Source: an uncultured Ruminococcus sp.
GTDB lineage: Bacteria > Bacillota > Clostridia > Oscillospirales > Ruminococcaceae
Assembly (NCBI GenBank): GCA_945877315.1
Contig: CAMCRP010000019.1
Coordinates: 1 to 50,147, forward strand
Length of the DNA stretch: 50,147 bases
Direction of reading: 5' to 3'
The notes below the pieces were generated by a model. The model saw only the letters and a program-made list of their open reading frames with translations. It did not search any database and was not told the origin of the DNA. Positions 8,011 through 15,485 of this stretch are shown here, piece by piece (within the stretch, counting starts at the first letter, position 1; each line of letters starts with the position of its first letter). Position numbers and translations under genes: made by a program.

Positions 8011-10260
8011 ATGAAGTTTAAAAAGTCAGTAGCAGCTATTGCGGCAGCTGCTATGGTAATGTCTACTATGGCACTGACCCCGTTGTCGGTGTATGCGGCT
8101 CCAATATCGGTAGGTACATCTGTTTCCGGTACATTTAGTACAGGGCAGGAAGGCACAGGCAGTATTAATACTGAAGTGCTTGCTTCTTGGGGCAAAGCGA
8201 TAAAGGCAACAGATTATTCCAAGGTAGTTATAACTTATTCTATTACATCTCTTGGAAATGCTTCACAGATAGGTATTTGCTTAAATAGTGGTGAAACTAA
8301 TACGAATGGCTGTGGTTGGCAGTCGACATACATTACTGCTGTTGAAGGAGCTTCACAGACTATTGAATTCGATTTGTCCACACTTGGCGATAAATCATTC
8401 GAGTGGGTCGGTATAGATGTACTTGGTTCTAGCGGTGAAGCATTCAGTGGAACTATTACAATTGATTCTTACGAGCTTGTAGAAGTTGCAAGAGATCCTA
8501 TGATTGATTTCGGCAGTGATGTATTAAAAACTGACGGTTCCGGACAATATGAATGGGTTCAGGCTAATTTTGTCAGCAACGAATCACCCGAAATGGCTGA
8601 TGCTGATTTGACAGGCGTTACAAAGGCTGTATTTAGAGCAAGAGCAGTCGATCTGAACTGGGGCTGGAACAATGGTCAGTTCTATGCACAGCCTTACAAG
8701 GGTGTCGGTGCTGATGGAAAAGATGAAGGTGATTGGCAGACTAAGTCATTTGGCGGTGAAAAATCTAGTGTTGATGTAACACTCTCTGATACAGGCGATT
8801 TTAATATCGAAGTACCTTTTAACGTTATTGACACTAATAAGTTCTACCAGTTAGGCTGGGGAACAAGTACCGGTAAGGGCGCATTCAAGCTCTACGGCAT
8901 TGATTTCTATGCAGGCTCAACAAAGATTGGTACATGGTCCGTTACAGGAACATGGGACGGTCCTAAAAAGGCTGCCGTTTCCGATGTAGTTCCCGACACA
9001 GTTGAAGTAACAGCAGCAAAGACTGCTGAATTAGTTGGTACTCCCGTAAAGCTTGAAGCTGCTGTTTCCAACGCAAACGGTGGGAAAATCAACGTTGATT
9101 ATAATGTTGATTGGACAGTTGATCCAGCAGAGGGCGCAGCAATTGAGGGCGCAACAGTTAAGGACGACAAAGCCACTGCAACTCTCACAGCAACCAAAGC
9201 AGGCAAGTACACCGTAACCTGCACAGTTAAGCCCAAAGATGGTGGGGATCCATACGCAACCTCCAAAGCAGTTGAGGTTACATTTACAGCACCCATCAAT
9301 CCTATCGACGTAACAGCTGATGCTAAGGAGCTTTACACAGGCGAAACAACACAGGCAACCGCTACAAGAGATGGCAAAGCTGTTTCGGTTACATGGAAAT
9401 CAAGCGACGAAAAGATTGCAACAGTTGATGAAAAGGGTGTTATCACCGCAGTTGGCAAGGGTACAGTTACCATTACCGCTACTCCCGAGGACGGCAGCCC
9501 TGCAAGTGTTGTTATCAAGGTAAAGGAAGCAGGTCAGGAAGAAAAGGTTGAGCAGTTTGTTGACCGTCTGTACAACACACTTCTCGGCAGAGTTCCCGAC
9601 GAACACAGCGCAGACCACAAAAATGACCTCCTTGCAGACAAGACAGCTTGTGATGTTGCACGCAACTTCGTACTCAGTGAAGAATTCCTGAATATGGGTC
9701 TTACCAATGAGGAAGTTGTTGACAAGATGTATATGACATTCCTCGGCAGACCCGCTGATGAAGCAGGTAAGGCAGACTGGGTAAACAGACTTAACAACGG
9801 CTGCTCTTATGCACACGTATTCTATGGCTTCACACAGTGCAATGAGTTTGCAGAGATCTGCGCAGACTATGGCATCAAAGTTGGTACTTACAAGGTTGAA
9901 TCCCCCAGAGATGTAAACTGCAACCTGACAGCATTCGTTACCAGACTTTACGGCAAGGTTCTCGGCAGAACATATGATGTTCCCGGTCTGGACAACCACA
10001 CAGCTAAGTATCTGGAAACAGGCGACATCTACGCTATGGCTTATGACTTCATCTTCTCTCCCGAGTTCACAGAGAAGGAACTTACCAACGAAGAATTTGT
10101 TGAGATCATGTATCAGACATTCTTCAACAGAGGTTCCGATCCTGAGGGCAAGGCTCATTGGCTTGAAGTTCTTGCAGGTGAGGGCACAAGAGAGGACGTT
10201 CTCAAGGGCTTTGTAGGCTCTCAGGAGTGCGCAGAGCTTGTTGAGTCCTTCAAGATCTGA
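8011..10260 (+). CDS. Secreted multidomain protein: beta-sandwich domains, Big2 Ig-like domain, two DUF4214 domains
   Basis: 749 residues. Residues 1-30 form a clear signal peptide (two lysines, an Ala/Met-rich core, cleavage near VYAAP). Two beta-rich, Gly/Ser/Thr-rich domains of about 130 residues each follow (about 35-160 and 165-310); they resemble jelly-roll carbohydrate-binding modules, but no family is recognised with confidence. Ig-like regions at about 325-500 end in a Big2 signature (WKSSDEKIATVDEKGVITAV). The C-terminal ~240 residues are two DUF4214 repeats, each with FV.RLY....GR, a D..G...W motif and an F..S.EF/EC end. There is no LPXTG or transmembrane anchor, so DUF4214 may mediate surface retention or assembly. 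Single gene with its own promoter and terminator. Role at the cell surface, perhaps polysaccharide binding, is inference. Confidence 0.85.
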   Translation: MKFKKSVAAIAAAAMVMSTMALTPLSVYAAPISVGTSVSGTFSTGQEGTGSINTEVLASWGKAIKATDYSKVVITYSITSLGNASQIGICLNSGETNTNGCGWQSTYITAVEGASQTIEFDLSTLGDKSFEWVGIDVLGSSGEAFSGTITIDSYELVEVARDPMIDFGSDVLKTDGSGQYEWVQANFVSNESPEMADADLTGVTKAVFRARAVDLNWGWNNGQFYAQPYKGVGADGKDEGDWQTKSFGGEKSSVDVTLSDTGDFNIEVPFNVIDTNKFYQLGWGTSTGKGAFKLYGIDFYAGSTKIGTWSVTGTWDGPKKAAVSDVVPDTVEVTAAKTAELVGTPVKLEAAVSNANGGKINVDYNVDWTVDPAEGAAIEGATVKDDKATATLTATKAGKYTVTCTVKPKDGGDPYATSKAVEVTFTAPINPIDVTADAKELYTGETTQATATRDGKAVSVTWKSSDEKIATVDEKGVITAVGKGTVTITATPEDGSPASVVIKVKEAGQEEKVEQFVDRLYNTLLGRVPDEHSADHKNDLLADKTACDVARNFVLSEEFLNMGLTNEEVVDKMYMTFLGRPADEAGKADWVNRLNNGCSYAHVFYGFTQCNEFAEICADYGIKVGTYKVESPRDVNCNLTAFVTRLYGKVLGRTYDVPGLDNHTAKYLETGDIYAMAYDFIFSPEFTEKELTNEEFVEIMYQTFFNRGSDPEGKAHWLEVLAGEGTREDVLKGFVGSQECAELVESFKI

Positions 10261-10290
10261 TTTTTCCGTTAATTTAATACGGCTTAATAT

Positions 10291-10325
10291 CGCCGAGGCT
10301 CCTTTATGGGGCTTCGGCGGTTTTT
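10291..10325 (+). terminator. Rho-independent terminator of the secreted protein gene
   Basis: CGCCGAGGCTCC and GGGGCTTCGGCG form a 12-bp stem (one mismatch, one wobble) with a short loop, followed by GTTTTT. Confidence 0.85.
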
Positions 10326-10382
10326 GGTATATATTGCCCAAAAATGCGGCTGGGGTGAATATCCGATTTATTTTATATGACG

Positions 10383-10411
10383 TTGCGGATTTTTCGGGAA
10401 AATGTTATAAT
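10383..10411 (+). promoter_or_regulatory. Promoter of the DUF815-type ATPase gene
   Basis: TTGCGG (10383-10388), 17-nt spacer, TATAAT (10406-10411), about 30 bp upstream of the start codon. Confidence 0.65.
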
Positions 10412-10442
10412 AAGTTAGAATTTGTTTAGCGAGGTAATCACA

Positions 10443-11621
10443 ATGAATAAAAAATACGGTGCGGAGCTTTCTGCGCTTACGGTTTTTCGTGGAATACTTG
10501 ATGACCCTGTAATGGCAAGGCTGAAAAAGCTGCTGGATACGGACAGCAAAACTACGGATTTCATCTCACTATATTCCGATTTTGTCAGCGAGCTTTTCAA
10601 GACTACCGATAATTTTACCGAATATCTGCTGAGTCTTGTTCTGGAAAATGAAAATCCGTATATGCTGAAAATGGCTGAGGAAGGTGTTTCCGGGGAAATT
10701 CTTCGCCGCTGCGCCGAAAAAGAGCTGCTAATTTTGCAGGAGCTTTCACGGCTGACTTCTGCTGATGTCTGCGACGGTCTGGATTATGACGGCTATCTGT
10801 CCGAGTGGGCAGTTTCCGAGCGGGATTTTTCGGAGATATACAATGAGCGCATCAAGAACGTTTCCGTTAAGGGATATGGCATCTATGCGAAATATCATAC
10901 ATTTATGCTTCGGGACGAAAAGATTGTTCCCGTGAAAAACCCCGACACACAGCGTCTTTCACAGCTCAGCGGCTATGAGTCCGAGCGCAAAAAGGTAATA
11001 GACAACACCATTGCCCTGCTGAACGGCAAGCCTGCGGCAAACGTTCTTCTCTACGGCGATGCGGGAACGGGTAAGTCCTCCACCGTCAAGGCAATTGTCA
11101 ACGAGTTTAGGGACAGGGGACTGCGGCTTATTGAGATAAAGAAGTCGCAGCTTCACAGTATGCCCATAATTCTTGAAAATATTTCCAAAAATCCGCTGAA
11201 ATTTATACTGTTTATCGACGACCTTTCCTTTGCCGCCGATGATGACGATTTCGGCGCATTAAAGGCTATACTTGAAGGCTCCATCTCCCACAAAACGCCA
11301 AATCTTGCCATTTACGCCACCAGCAACCGCCGCCATCTGGTAAAGGAAAAGTTTTCCGACCGTGACGGGGACGACATTCACAAGAATGACAGTATGGCGG
11401 AGCTTATCTCCCTTTCCGACCGCTTTGGTCTTACCGCAACATTCCTTAAACCCAATAAGGAGCAGTATTTCGAGATAGTGAAAAATCTTGCGGAGGAGTA
11501 CGAGATAGGTCTTGCGGAGGAGGAACTGCAGCTTAAAGCGGAGGAGTTTGCCATCAGGCGAAGCGGACGTTCTGCACGTGCGGCAAAGCAGTTTATCGAG
11601 CAGTTAAAGGCACAGCAGTAA
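10443..11621 (+). CDS. AAA+ ATPase, DUF815-type
   Basis: 392 residues. An alpha-helical N-terminal ~180 residues are followed by an AAA+ core with Walker A LLYGDAGTGKSS and Walker B FILFIDD, and an arginine-rich TSNRRH (sensor region) in the order seen in the DUF815 family. The family has no established function; some relatives resemble DnaC/IstB-like loaders. The ATG at 10443 is chosen because GCGAGGT lies 7 nt upstream; an upstream TTG at 10422 has no ribosome-binding site. It has its own promoter and stands alone between the secreted protein and the alarmone synthetase. The ATPase call is secure, the cellular role unknown. Confidence 0.85.
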   Translation: MNKKYGAELSALTVFRGILDDPVMARLKKLLDTDSKTTDFISLYSDFVSELFKTTDNFTEYLLSLVLENENPYMLKMAEEGVSGEILRRCAEKELLILQELSRLTSADVCDGLDYDGYLSEWAVSERDFSEIYNERIKNVSVKGYGIYAKYHTFMLRDEKIVPVKNPDTQRLSQLSGYESERKKVIDNTIALLNGKPAANVLLYGDAGTGKSSTVKAIVNEFRDRGLRLIEIKKSQLHSMPIILENISKNPLKFILFIDDLSFAADDDDFGALKAILEGSISHKTPNLAIYATSNRRHLVKEKFSDRDGDDIHKNDSMAELISLSDRFGLTATFLKPNKEQYFEIVKNLAEEYEIGLAEEELQLKAEEFAIRRSGRSARAAKQFIEQLKAQQ

Positions 11622-11723
11622 TGAGGGGCGTATATTTCTAAATAATTCATATAAATATCACATTGCCATCACATTGGTTTAGTAAAATATACTAAAGAAA
11701 TTATCCGAAAGGGTGACGTTCAA

Positions 11724-12473
11724 GTGGCAATTGCCAATGTGAAAAGTGAAGTTTATCTTGAACTTGATACAGAAAAGCGGCAGACAGCCGATGTGTCCTG
11801 TCAGCCCGAAACAAACAGCGCAAATGTTTACGGGATTATGACCGCCGACGGAAACCCCGCTATTTTGCAGACCGCTATGCAGTTTCAACAGATAATGCTG
11901 CTGTATGAGGGTGCTGTTCAGCAGGTGAAGAACAAGCTGGACATTCTCAGCAAGGAATTTCATATCAACAACAACCGAAATCCCATAGATTCAATACGTT
12001 ACCGCATTAAAGAGCCTATGAGCATTGCCGAAAAGCTCAGCCGAAAGGGTATGGAAGTGACGCTGGAAAATATGGTCACGAAGCTGAACGACATTGCGGG
12101 AATTCGTGTGGTTTGTCCGTTCATCTCCGATGTTTACACCGTTGCGGATATGCTGACCATGCAGGACGATATTCGGCTGGTGGAAAAGAAGGACTACGTG
12201 GAAAATCCCAAGGAAAACGGATACCGCAGCCTTCATCTGGTGCTGGAGGTAATGGTTTTCCTGTCAGACAGAAAGCAGCCTGTCCGTGTGGAGGTGCAGA
12301 TAAGGACAATTGCAATGAATTTCTGGGCAAGTCTGGAGCATCAGCTTAGATACAAGTCCAGCTCGGAAATTTCTGAGAGCATTTCCGAGGATTTGAAGGA
12401 ATGTGCCGAGATTATTGCCCTGACCGACAAGCGTATGCAGCGCATCAAGGAACAGATAGACGAGGTTGACTAA
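11724..12473 (+). CDS. Small alarmone synthetase, GTP pyrophosphokinase (RelP/RelQ type)
   Basis: 249 residues with a single RelA/SpoT synthetase domain: SIRYRIKEP near residue 92, the LNDIAGIRVVCPF strand carrying the catalytic region, ENGYRSLHL for nucleotide binding, and VEVQIRTIAMNFWASLEHQLRYK. No HD hydrolase, TGS or ACT domain is present, so it makes (p)ppGpp from GTP/GDP and ATP and cannot degrade it. Start is GTG at 11724 with AAAGGGTG 8 nt upstream. Single gene, convergent with ychF and separated from it by a strong hairpin. The first ~45 residues are variable and could be partly untranslated if a later start is used. Confidence 0.9.
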   Translation: MAIANVKSEVYLELDTEKRQTADVSCQPETNSANVYGIMTADGNPAILQTAMQFQQIMLLYEGAVQQVKNKLDILSKEFHINNNRNPIDSIRYRIKEPMSIAEKLSRKGMEVTLENMVTKLNDIAGIRVVCPFISDVYTVADMLTMQDDIRLVEKKDYVENPKENGYRSLHLVLEVMVFLSDRKQPVRVEVQIRTIAMNFWASLEHQLRYKSSSEISESISEDLKECAEIIALTDKRMQRIKEQIDEVD

Positions 12474-12479
12474 AAAAAT

Positions 12480-12511
12480 ACCGCCGAAGCATGAAAAACG
12501 CTTCGGCGGTC
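12480..12511. terminator. Bidirectional terminator between the alarmone synthetase gene and ychF
   Basis: A perfect 10-bp stem CCGCCGAAGC / GCTTCGGCGG with an A-rich loop sits in the short gap between the two convergent genes. Confidence 0.75.
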
Positions 12512-12527
12512 ATTGTTTATTCGGATA

Positions 12528-13622
12528 TTAAACGTTGAAACGGAAGGTAACGATATCTCCGTCCTGCATAACGTAGTCCTTTCCTTCAAGGCGGACAAGT
12601 CCTTTTTCCTTTGCTTCGGTCATAGTGCCGCACTTCATCAGGTCGTCGAAGGAAACTATCTCTGCACGGATAAAGCCCTTTTCAAAGTCGGTGTGAATCT
12701 TTCCCGCTGCCTGGGGTGCTTTTGTGCCTTTGGTAATAGTCCACGCTCTTACCTCCGGCTGTCCTGCGGTAAGGAAGGAGATAAGTCCCAGAAGAGAATA
12801 TCCCTCCTTGATAATACGGTCAAGTCCCGAAACCTCCAGACCAAGGTCGGAGAGGAACATCTGCTTGTCCTCGTCGGACATATCGGAAATTTCCGCTTCT
12901 ATCTGTGCGCAGATGGGGAGAACGGCTGCCTTTTCATTCTTTGCAATTTCGCAGACGGTCTTGTAATGCTCGCTGGTGTCTATGTTATTGCGGAAATCGT
13001 CCTCGCAGAGATTTGCCGCATAGATAACGGGCTTTGCGGACAGCAGGGGCATATCCTTGATAGTGTCAAGCTGCTCCTCGGTAAAGTCAAAGGAACGTGC
13101 GGAGCGTCCCTCCTCCATATGCGCCTTTAAAGCTTCGAGGAAATCAACCTCTGCCTGATATTTCTTGTCGCCCTTGACAAGCTTCTTTGTGCGGTCAATG
13201 CGTCTTTCAACGATCTCAATGTCCGCAAAAATAAGCTCCAAGTCGATGGTTTCAATATCTCTGCGGGGGTCAACGCTGCCGTCAACGTGGATAATGTCGG
13301 GATCCTCAAAGCAGCGTACAACATGAACGATTGCGTCCACTTCACGGATATTGGAGAGGAACTTGTTGCCAAGACCCTCGCCCTTTGATGCGCCCTTTAC
13401 AAGACCTGCAATGTCAACAAATTCCAGTCTTGCGGGGGTAAATTTTACGGGATTATACATTTCTGCCAGCTTGTCAAGCCGCTCATCGGGGACGGAAACA
13501 ACGCCCACATTAGGCTCTATTGTGCAGAAGGGATAGTTTGCGGATTCTGCGCCTGCATTTGTCAGCGCATTAAAAAGGGTGCTTTTTCCCACGTTGGGAA
13601 GTCCTACCATACCAAGCTTCAT
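12528..13622 (-). CDS. ychF: Redox-regulated ATPase YchF (OLA1 family)
   Basis: 364 residues, normal length. The P-loop GLPNVGKST starts at about residue 6, the DIAG switch follows, and the G4 motif is NLCE (NxxE), the family's hallmark that gives ATP over GTP specificity. The C-terminal TGS domain ends with [17 protein letters not shown]. YchF binds ribosomes and takes part in translation and oxidative stress control. The ATG at 13622 is preferred: AAGGACT lies 8 nt upstream and the protein starts directly with the P-loop strand MKLGMVG, as in homologues. An upstream in-frame extension is not supported. Confidence 0.95.
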   Translation of the reverse strand: MKLGMVGLPNVGKSTLFNALTNAGAESANYPFCTIEPNVGVVSVPDERLDKLAEMYNPVKFTPARLEFVDIAGLVKGASKGEGLGNKFLSNIREVDAIVHVVRCFEDPDIIHVDGSVDPRRDIETIDLELIFADIEIVERRIDRTKKLVKGDKKYQAEVDFLEALKAHMEEGRSARSFDFTEEQLDTIKDMPLLSAKPVIYAANLCEDDFRNNIDTSEHYKTVCEIAKNEKAAVLPICAQIEAEISDMSDEDKQMFLSDLGLEVSGLDRIIKEGYSLLGLISFLTAGQPEVRAWTITKGTKAPQAAGKIHTDFEKGFIRAEIVSFDDLMKCGTMTEAKEKGLVRLEGKDYVMQDGDIVTFRFNV

Positions 13623-13671
13623 AATTCTAAAGTCCTTTACTAAACAATTTTGTGTACTTAGACACAATGAT

Positions 13672-13703
13672 AAAGCCGCTTTGCATTAAGCTCTGCGGCT
13701 TTT
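13672..13703 (-). terminator. Putative terminator of the small Cys-rich membrane protein gene
   Basis: AAAGCCGC and GCGGCTTT form an 8-bp stem about 20 bp past the stop at 13724. The T-run on the minus strand is short, so efficiency is uncertain. Confidence 0.5.
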
Positions 13704-13723
13704 TCTTTTTGAATTTACGAGGT

Positions 13724-13945
13724 TCAGTCCTCGTCATCATCGTAAAGATGCATACTGCGGACGTATTCTGCGCTGTCGAAATCCTCTTCCTCATTGCAGC
13801 TCTCGCAGCGTTTTTTTGCACATCCTGCCGCCGATAATGCGCCAACGACAAGACCGAGGACAAATGCGATCAATGCGGTAAAAATGAGTATTCCGTTTGA
13901 TGTAGAGCTGTCAGACTCACAGCGGTTTTTGCAAAATTCGCACAT
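13724..13945 (-). CDS. Small cysteine-rich single-span membrane protein
   Basis: 73 residues. The N-terminus MCEFCKNRCES carries three cysteines, then one hydrophobic helix (about 19-41, ILIFTALIAFVLGLVVGAL), then CAKKRCESC with three more cysteines and an acidic tail ending YDDDED. No family was recognised. The cysteine clusters on both sides of the membrane segment could bind metal or form disulfides. An AAAGGAAG Shine-Dalgarno upstream supports translation. It has its own transcription unit upstream of ychF. Its layout (one helix, acidic tail) resembles the small protein at 23902, but without the cysteines. Confidence 0.75.
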   Translation of the reverse strand: MCEFCKNRCESDSSTSNGILIFTALIAFVLGLVVGALSAAGCAKKRCESCNEEEDFDSAEYVRSMHLYDDDED

Positions 13946-14055
13946 AATAACAACTTCCTTTCGATTGTCGGTTGGTGCCCGACCTATATATTTACATTAT
14001 ACACCAAATCCCGAGAAAAATCAAGCTGTTTTTATAAAAAATGTAAAAAAGTCTG

Positions 14056-15228
14056 TTATTCTGCCGTATTTTCCGTGGTATTTTCGGGATTTTCCTCGGA
14101 ATGAGGGGGAACTGCGGGGGTTCGGGAGGCGATGAATTCGCTTGCTGCGGTGCATATTACCGAGGTCAGGGGGACGGCTATGAGCATACCGCCTATGCCG
14201 CCTATTCCACCGCCGACGGTTATGGCGATAAGCGTAAACAGGGGAGAAAGTCCCACGCTGCTGCCTACCACCTTCGGATAGATAAGATTTCCCTCAATCT
14301 GCTGAATGACAACTATGAAGATAACGAACCAAAGTGCCTGAACGGGCTTAACAAGCAGCAGAATAAGCACTCCGGGGACCGTTCCCACAAATGCGCCAAC
14401 AATGGGGATAAGGGAGGTAACGCCCACCAGCACGCTTATAAGCAGGGGATATTCCAGACCGAGGAGGGACATTCCGATAAAGCAGAGAATTCCCAGAATA
14501 AACGCTTCTGTCAGCTGTCCCGAAACAAAGTTGGAAAATGCTTCGGCGGTCATACATTTTAGCTTGTGGAGCTTTTCGTAGACCTTTTCGGGTAAAATTG
14601 CCCTGAAAAGCTTGCCTGAGCCGTCCAGAAGAGCGTCCTTGTCAATTAGGATATACACGGAGATAATAAAGCCGATGATAGTGTTTACCGCCCCCGTCAC
14701 AACATTGTAGGTGAATCCGAACATTCCGCCGAGGAACTGGGGGATATGCTCTGCGATCTCGCCGACCTTCTCTTTAATTGTGTCGAGCAGTTTGGCATCG
14801 TTTAAAAGATTATTCAGCCATTCAAAGTCGTTTTCGGCAATGGTCTTGTTGTAGAAATTGATGAAATTTGCGTAATAGGTATCAAAATTGCTTGCAAACA
14901 GGCGTACACTGTCCGAGAACTGCGGCACAACAAAGCCCACCAGAGCACTGACTATCAGCAGAAAAAGGACGTACACAGCCGCAACCGAGAGATTGTGAAG
15001 CCCCTTTTCGCTGAGCCTTCCGAAATGCTTGCGGAAAAAATTCTTTATTCGCAGCATTGGCTTGTTCAGTACGAAAGCTACGGCAATTCCGATAAATACG
15101 GGAGAAAACACACTGATGACCGTTGAGATGAAGCTGCCGATGCTGTCGATTTTAACAAGTATCATTGCTTCTATCAGTAAAATTGCCGAGCAGATCGCCG
15201 CAAGCCTGATTATTTTTTTGTCGGGCAT
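14056..15228 (-). CDS. AI-2E family transporter (PerM/YtvI type permease)
   Basis: 390 residues with about seven to eight membrane segments: two at the N-terminus (about 8-55), one near 70-95, and a C-terminal cluster from about 150 to 365. The C-terminal motif pattern GSSVGLSPLFTLIAI and GGIGGMLIAVPL is the family signature. The family was named for autoinducer-2 export, but members also act as Na+/H+ antiporters or have unknown substrates, so no substrate is assigned. The tail after residue 365 is short and acidic. GGAGG lies upstream of the ATG. It is transcribed alone from a promoter at 15286-15314 with a hairpin in its leader. Confidence 0.88.
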   Translation of the reverse strand: MPDKKIIRLAAICSAILLIEAMILVKIDSIGSFISTVISVFSPVFIGIAVAFVLNKPMLRIKNFFRKHFGRLSEKGLHNLSVAAVYVLFLLIVSALVGFVVPQFSDSVRLFASNFDTYYANFINFYNKTIAENDFEWLNNLLNDAKLLDTIKEKVGEIAEHIPQFLGGMFGFTYNVVTGAVNTIIGFIISVYILIDKDALLDGSGKLFRAILPEKVYEKLHKLKCMTAEAFSNFVSGQLTEAFILGILCFIGMSLLGLEYPLLISVLVGVTSLIPIVGAFVGTVPGVLILLLVKPVQALWFVIFIVVIQQIEGNLIYPKVVGSSVGLSPLFTLIAITVGGGIGGIGGMLIAVPLTSVICTAASEFIASRTPAVPPHSEENPENTTENTAE

Positions 15229-15253
15229 AAAAATTCCTCCGTTTTCTAAAAAA

Positions 15254-15279
15254 GGGGCACATCTTATCCGATATGCCCC
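15254..15279 (-). terminator. Terminator-like hairpin in the leader of the AI-2E transporter gene
   Basis: Minus strand GGGGCATATC / GATGTGCCCC (one internal mismatch), followed directly by TTTTTT. It lies between the predicted promoter and the start codon, so it may attenuate the transporter transcript rather than end another gene. Confidence 0.55.
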
Positions 15280-15285
15280 ACATTT

Positions 15286-15314
15286 ATTCTATAATATTTA
15301 TCGGTAAATATCAA
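15286..15314 (-). promoter_or_regulatory. Promoter of the AI-2E transporter gene
   Basis: On the minus strand TTGATA (15314-15309), 17-nt spacer, TAGAAT (15291-15286). Confidence 0.6.
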
Positions 15315-15364
15315 TAGTATTACCTGCAATTTATTGTAACTTTGTACATATTTAACAAAAACGC

Positions 15365-15393
15365 TTGCGTTTTTTACAGGTGTGTGGTATAAT
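15365..15393 (+). promoter_or_regulatory. Promoter of the GH13 gene
   Basis: TTGCGT (15365-15370), 17-nt spacer, TATAAT (15388-15393). The ~85-nt leader holds an inverted repeat AGAAAAGC/GCTTTTCT (15411-15418, 15440-15447). Confidence 0.7.
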
Positions 15394-15485
15394 ATGTTTG
15401 TTGTCTGACGAGAAAAGCTGTATATCCCGAAAAATTGGGGCTTTTCTGACAACTTATAATAAATTTAAAGGAGCTGCACTATACC

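Noticed and set aside
9400-10341. 313-codon open frame opposite the DUF4214 region
   Set aside because: Shadow; starts inside the terminator of the plus-strand gene.
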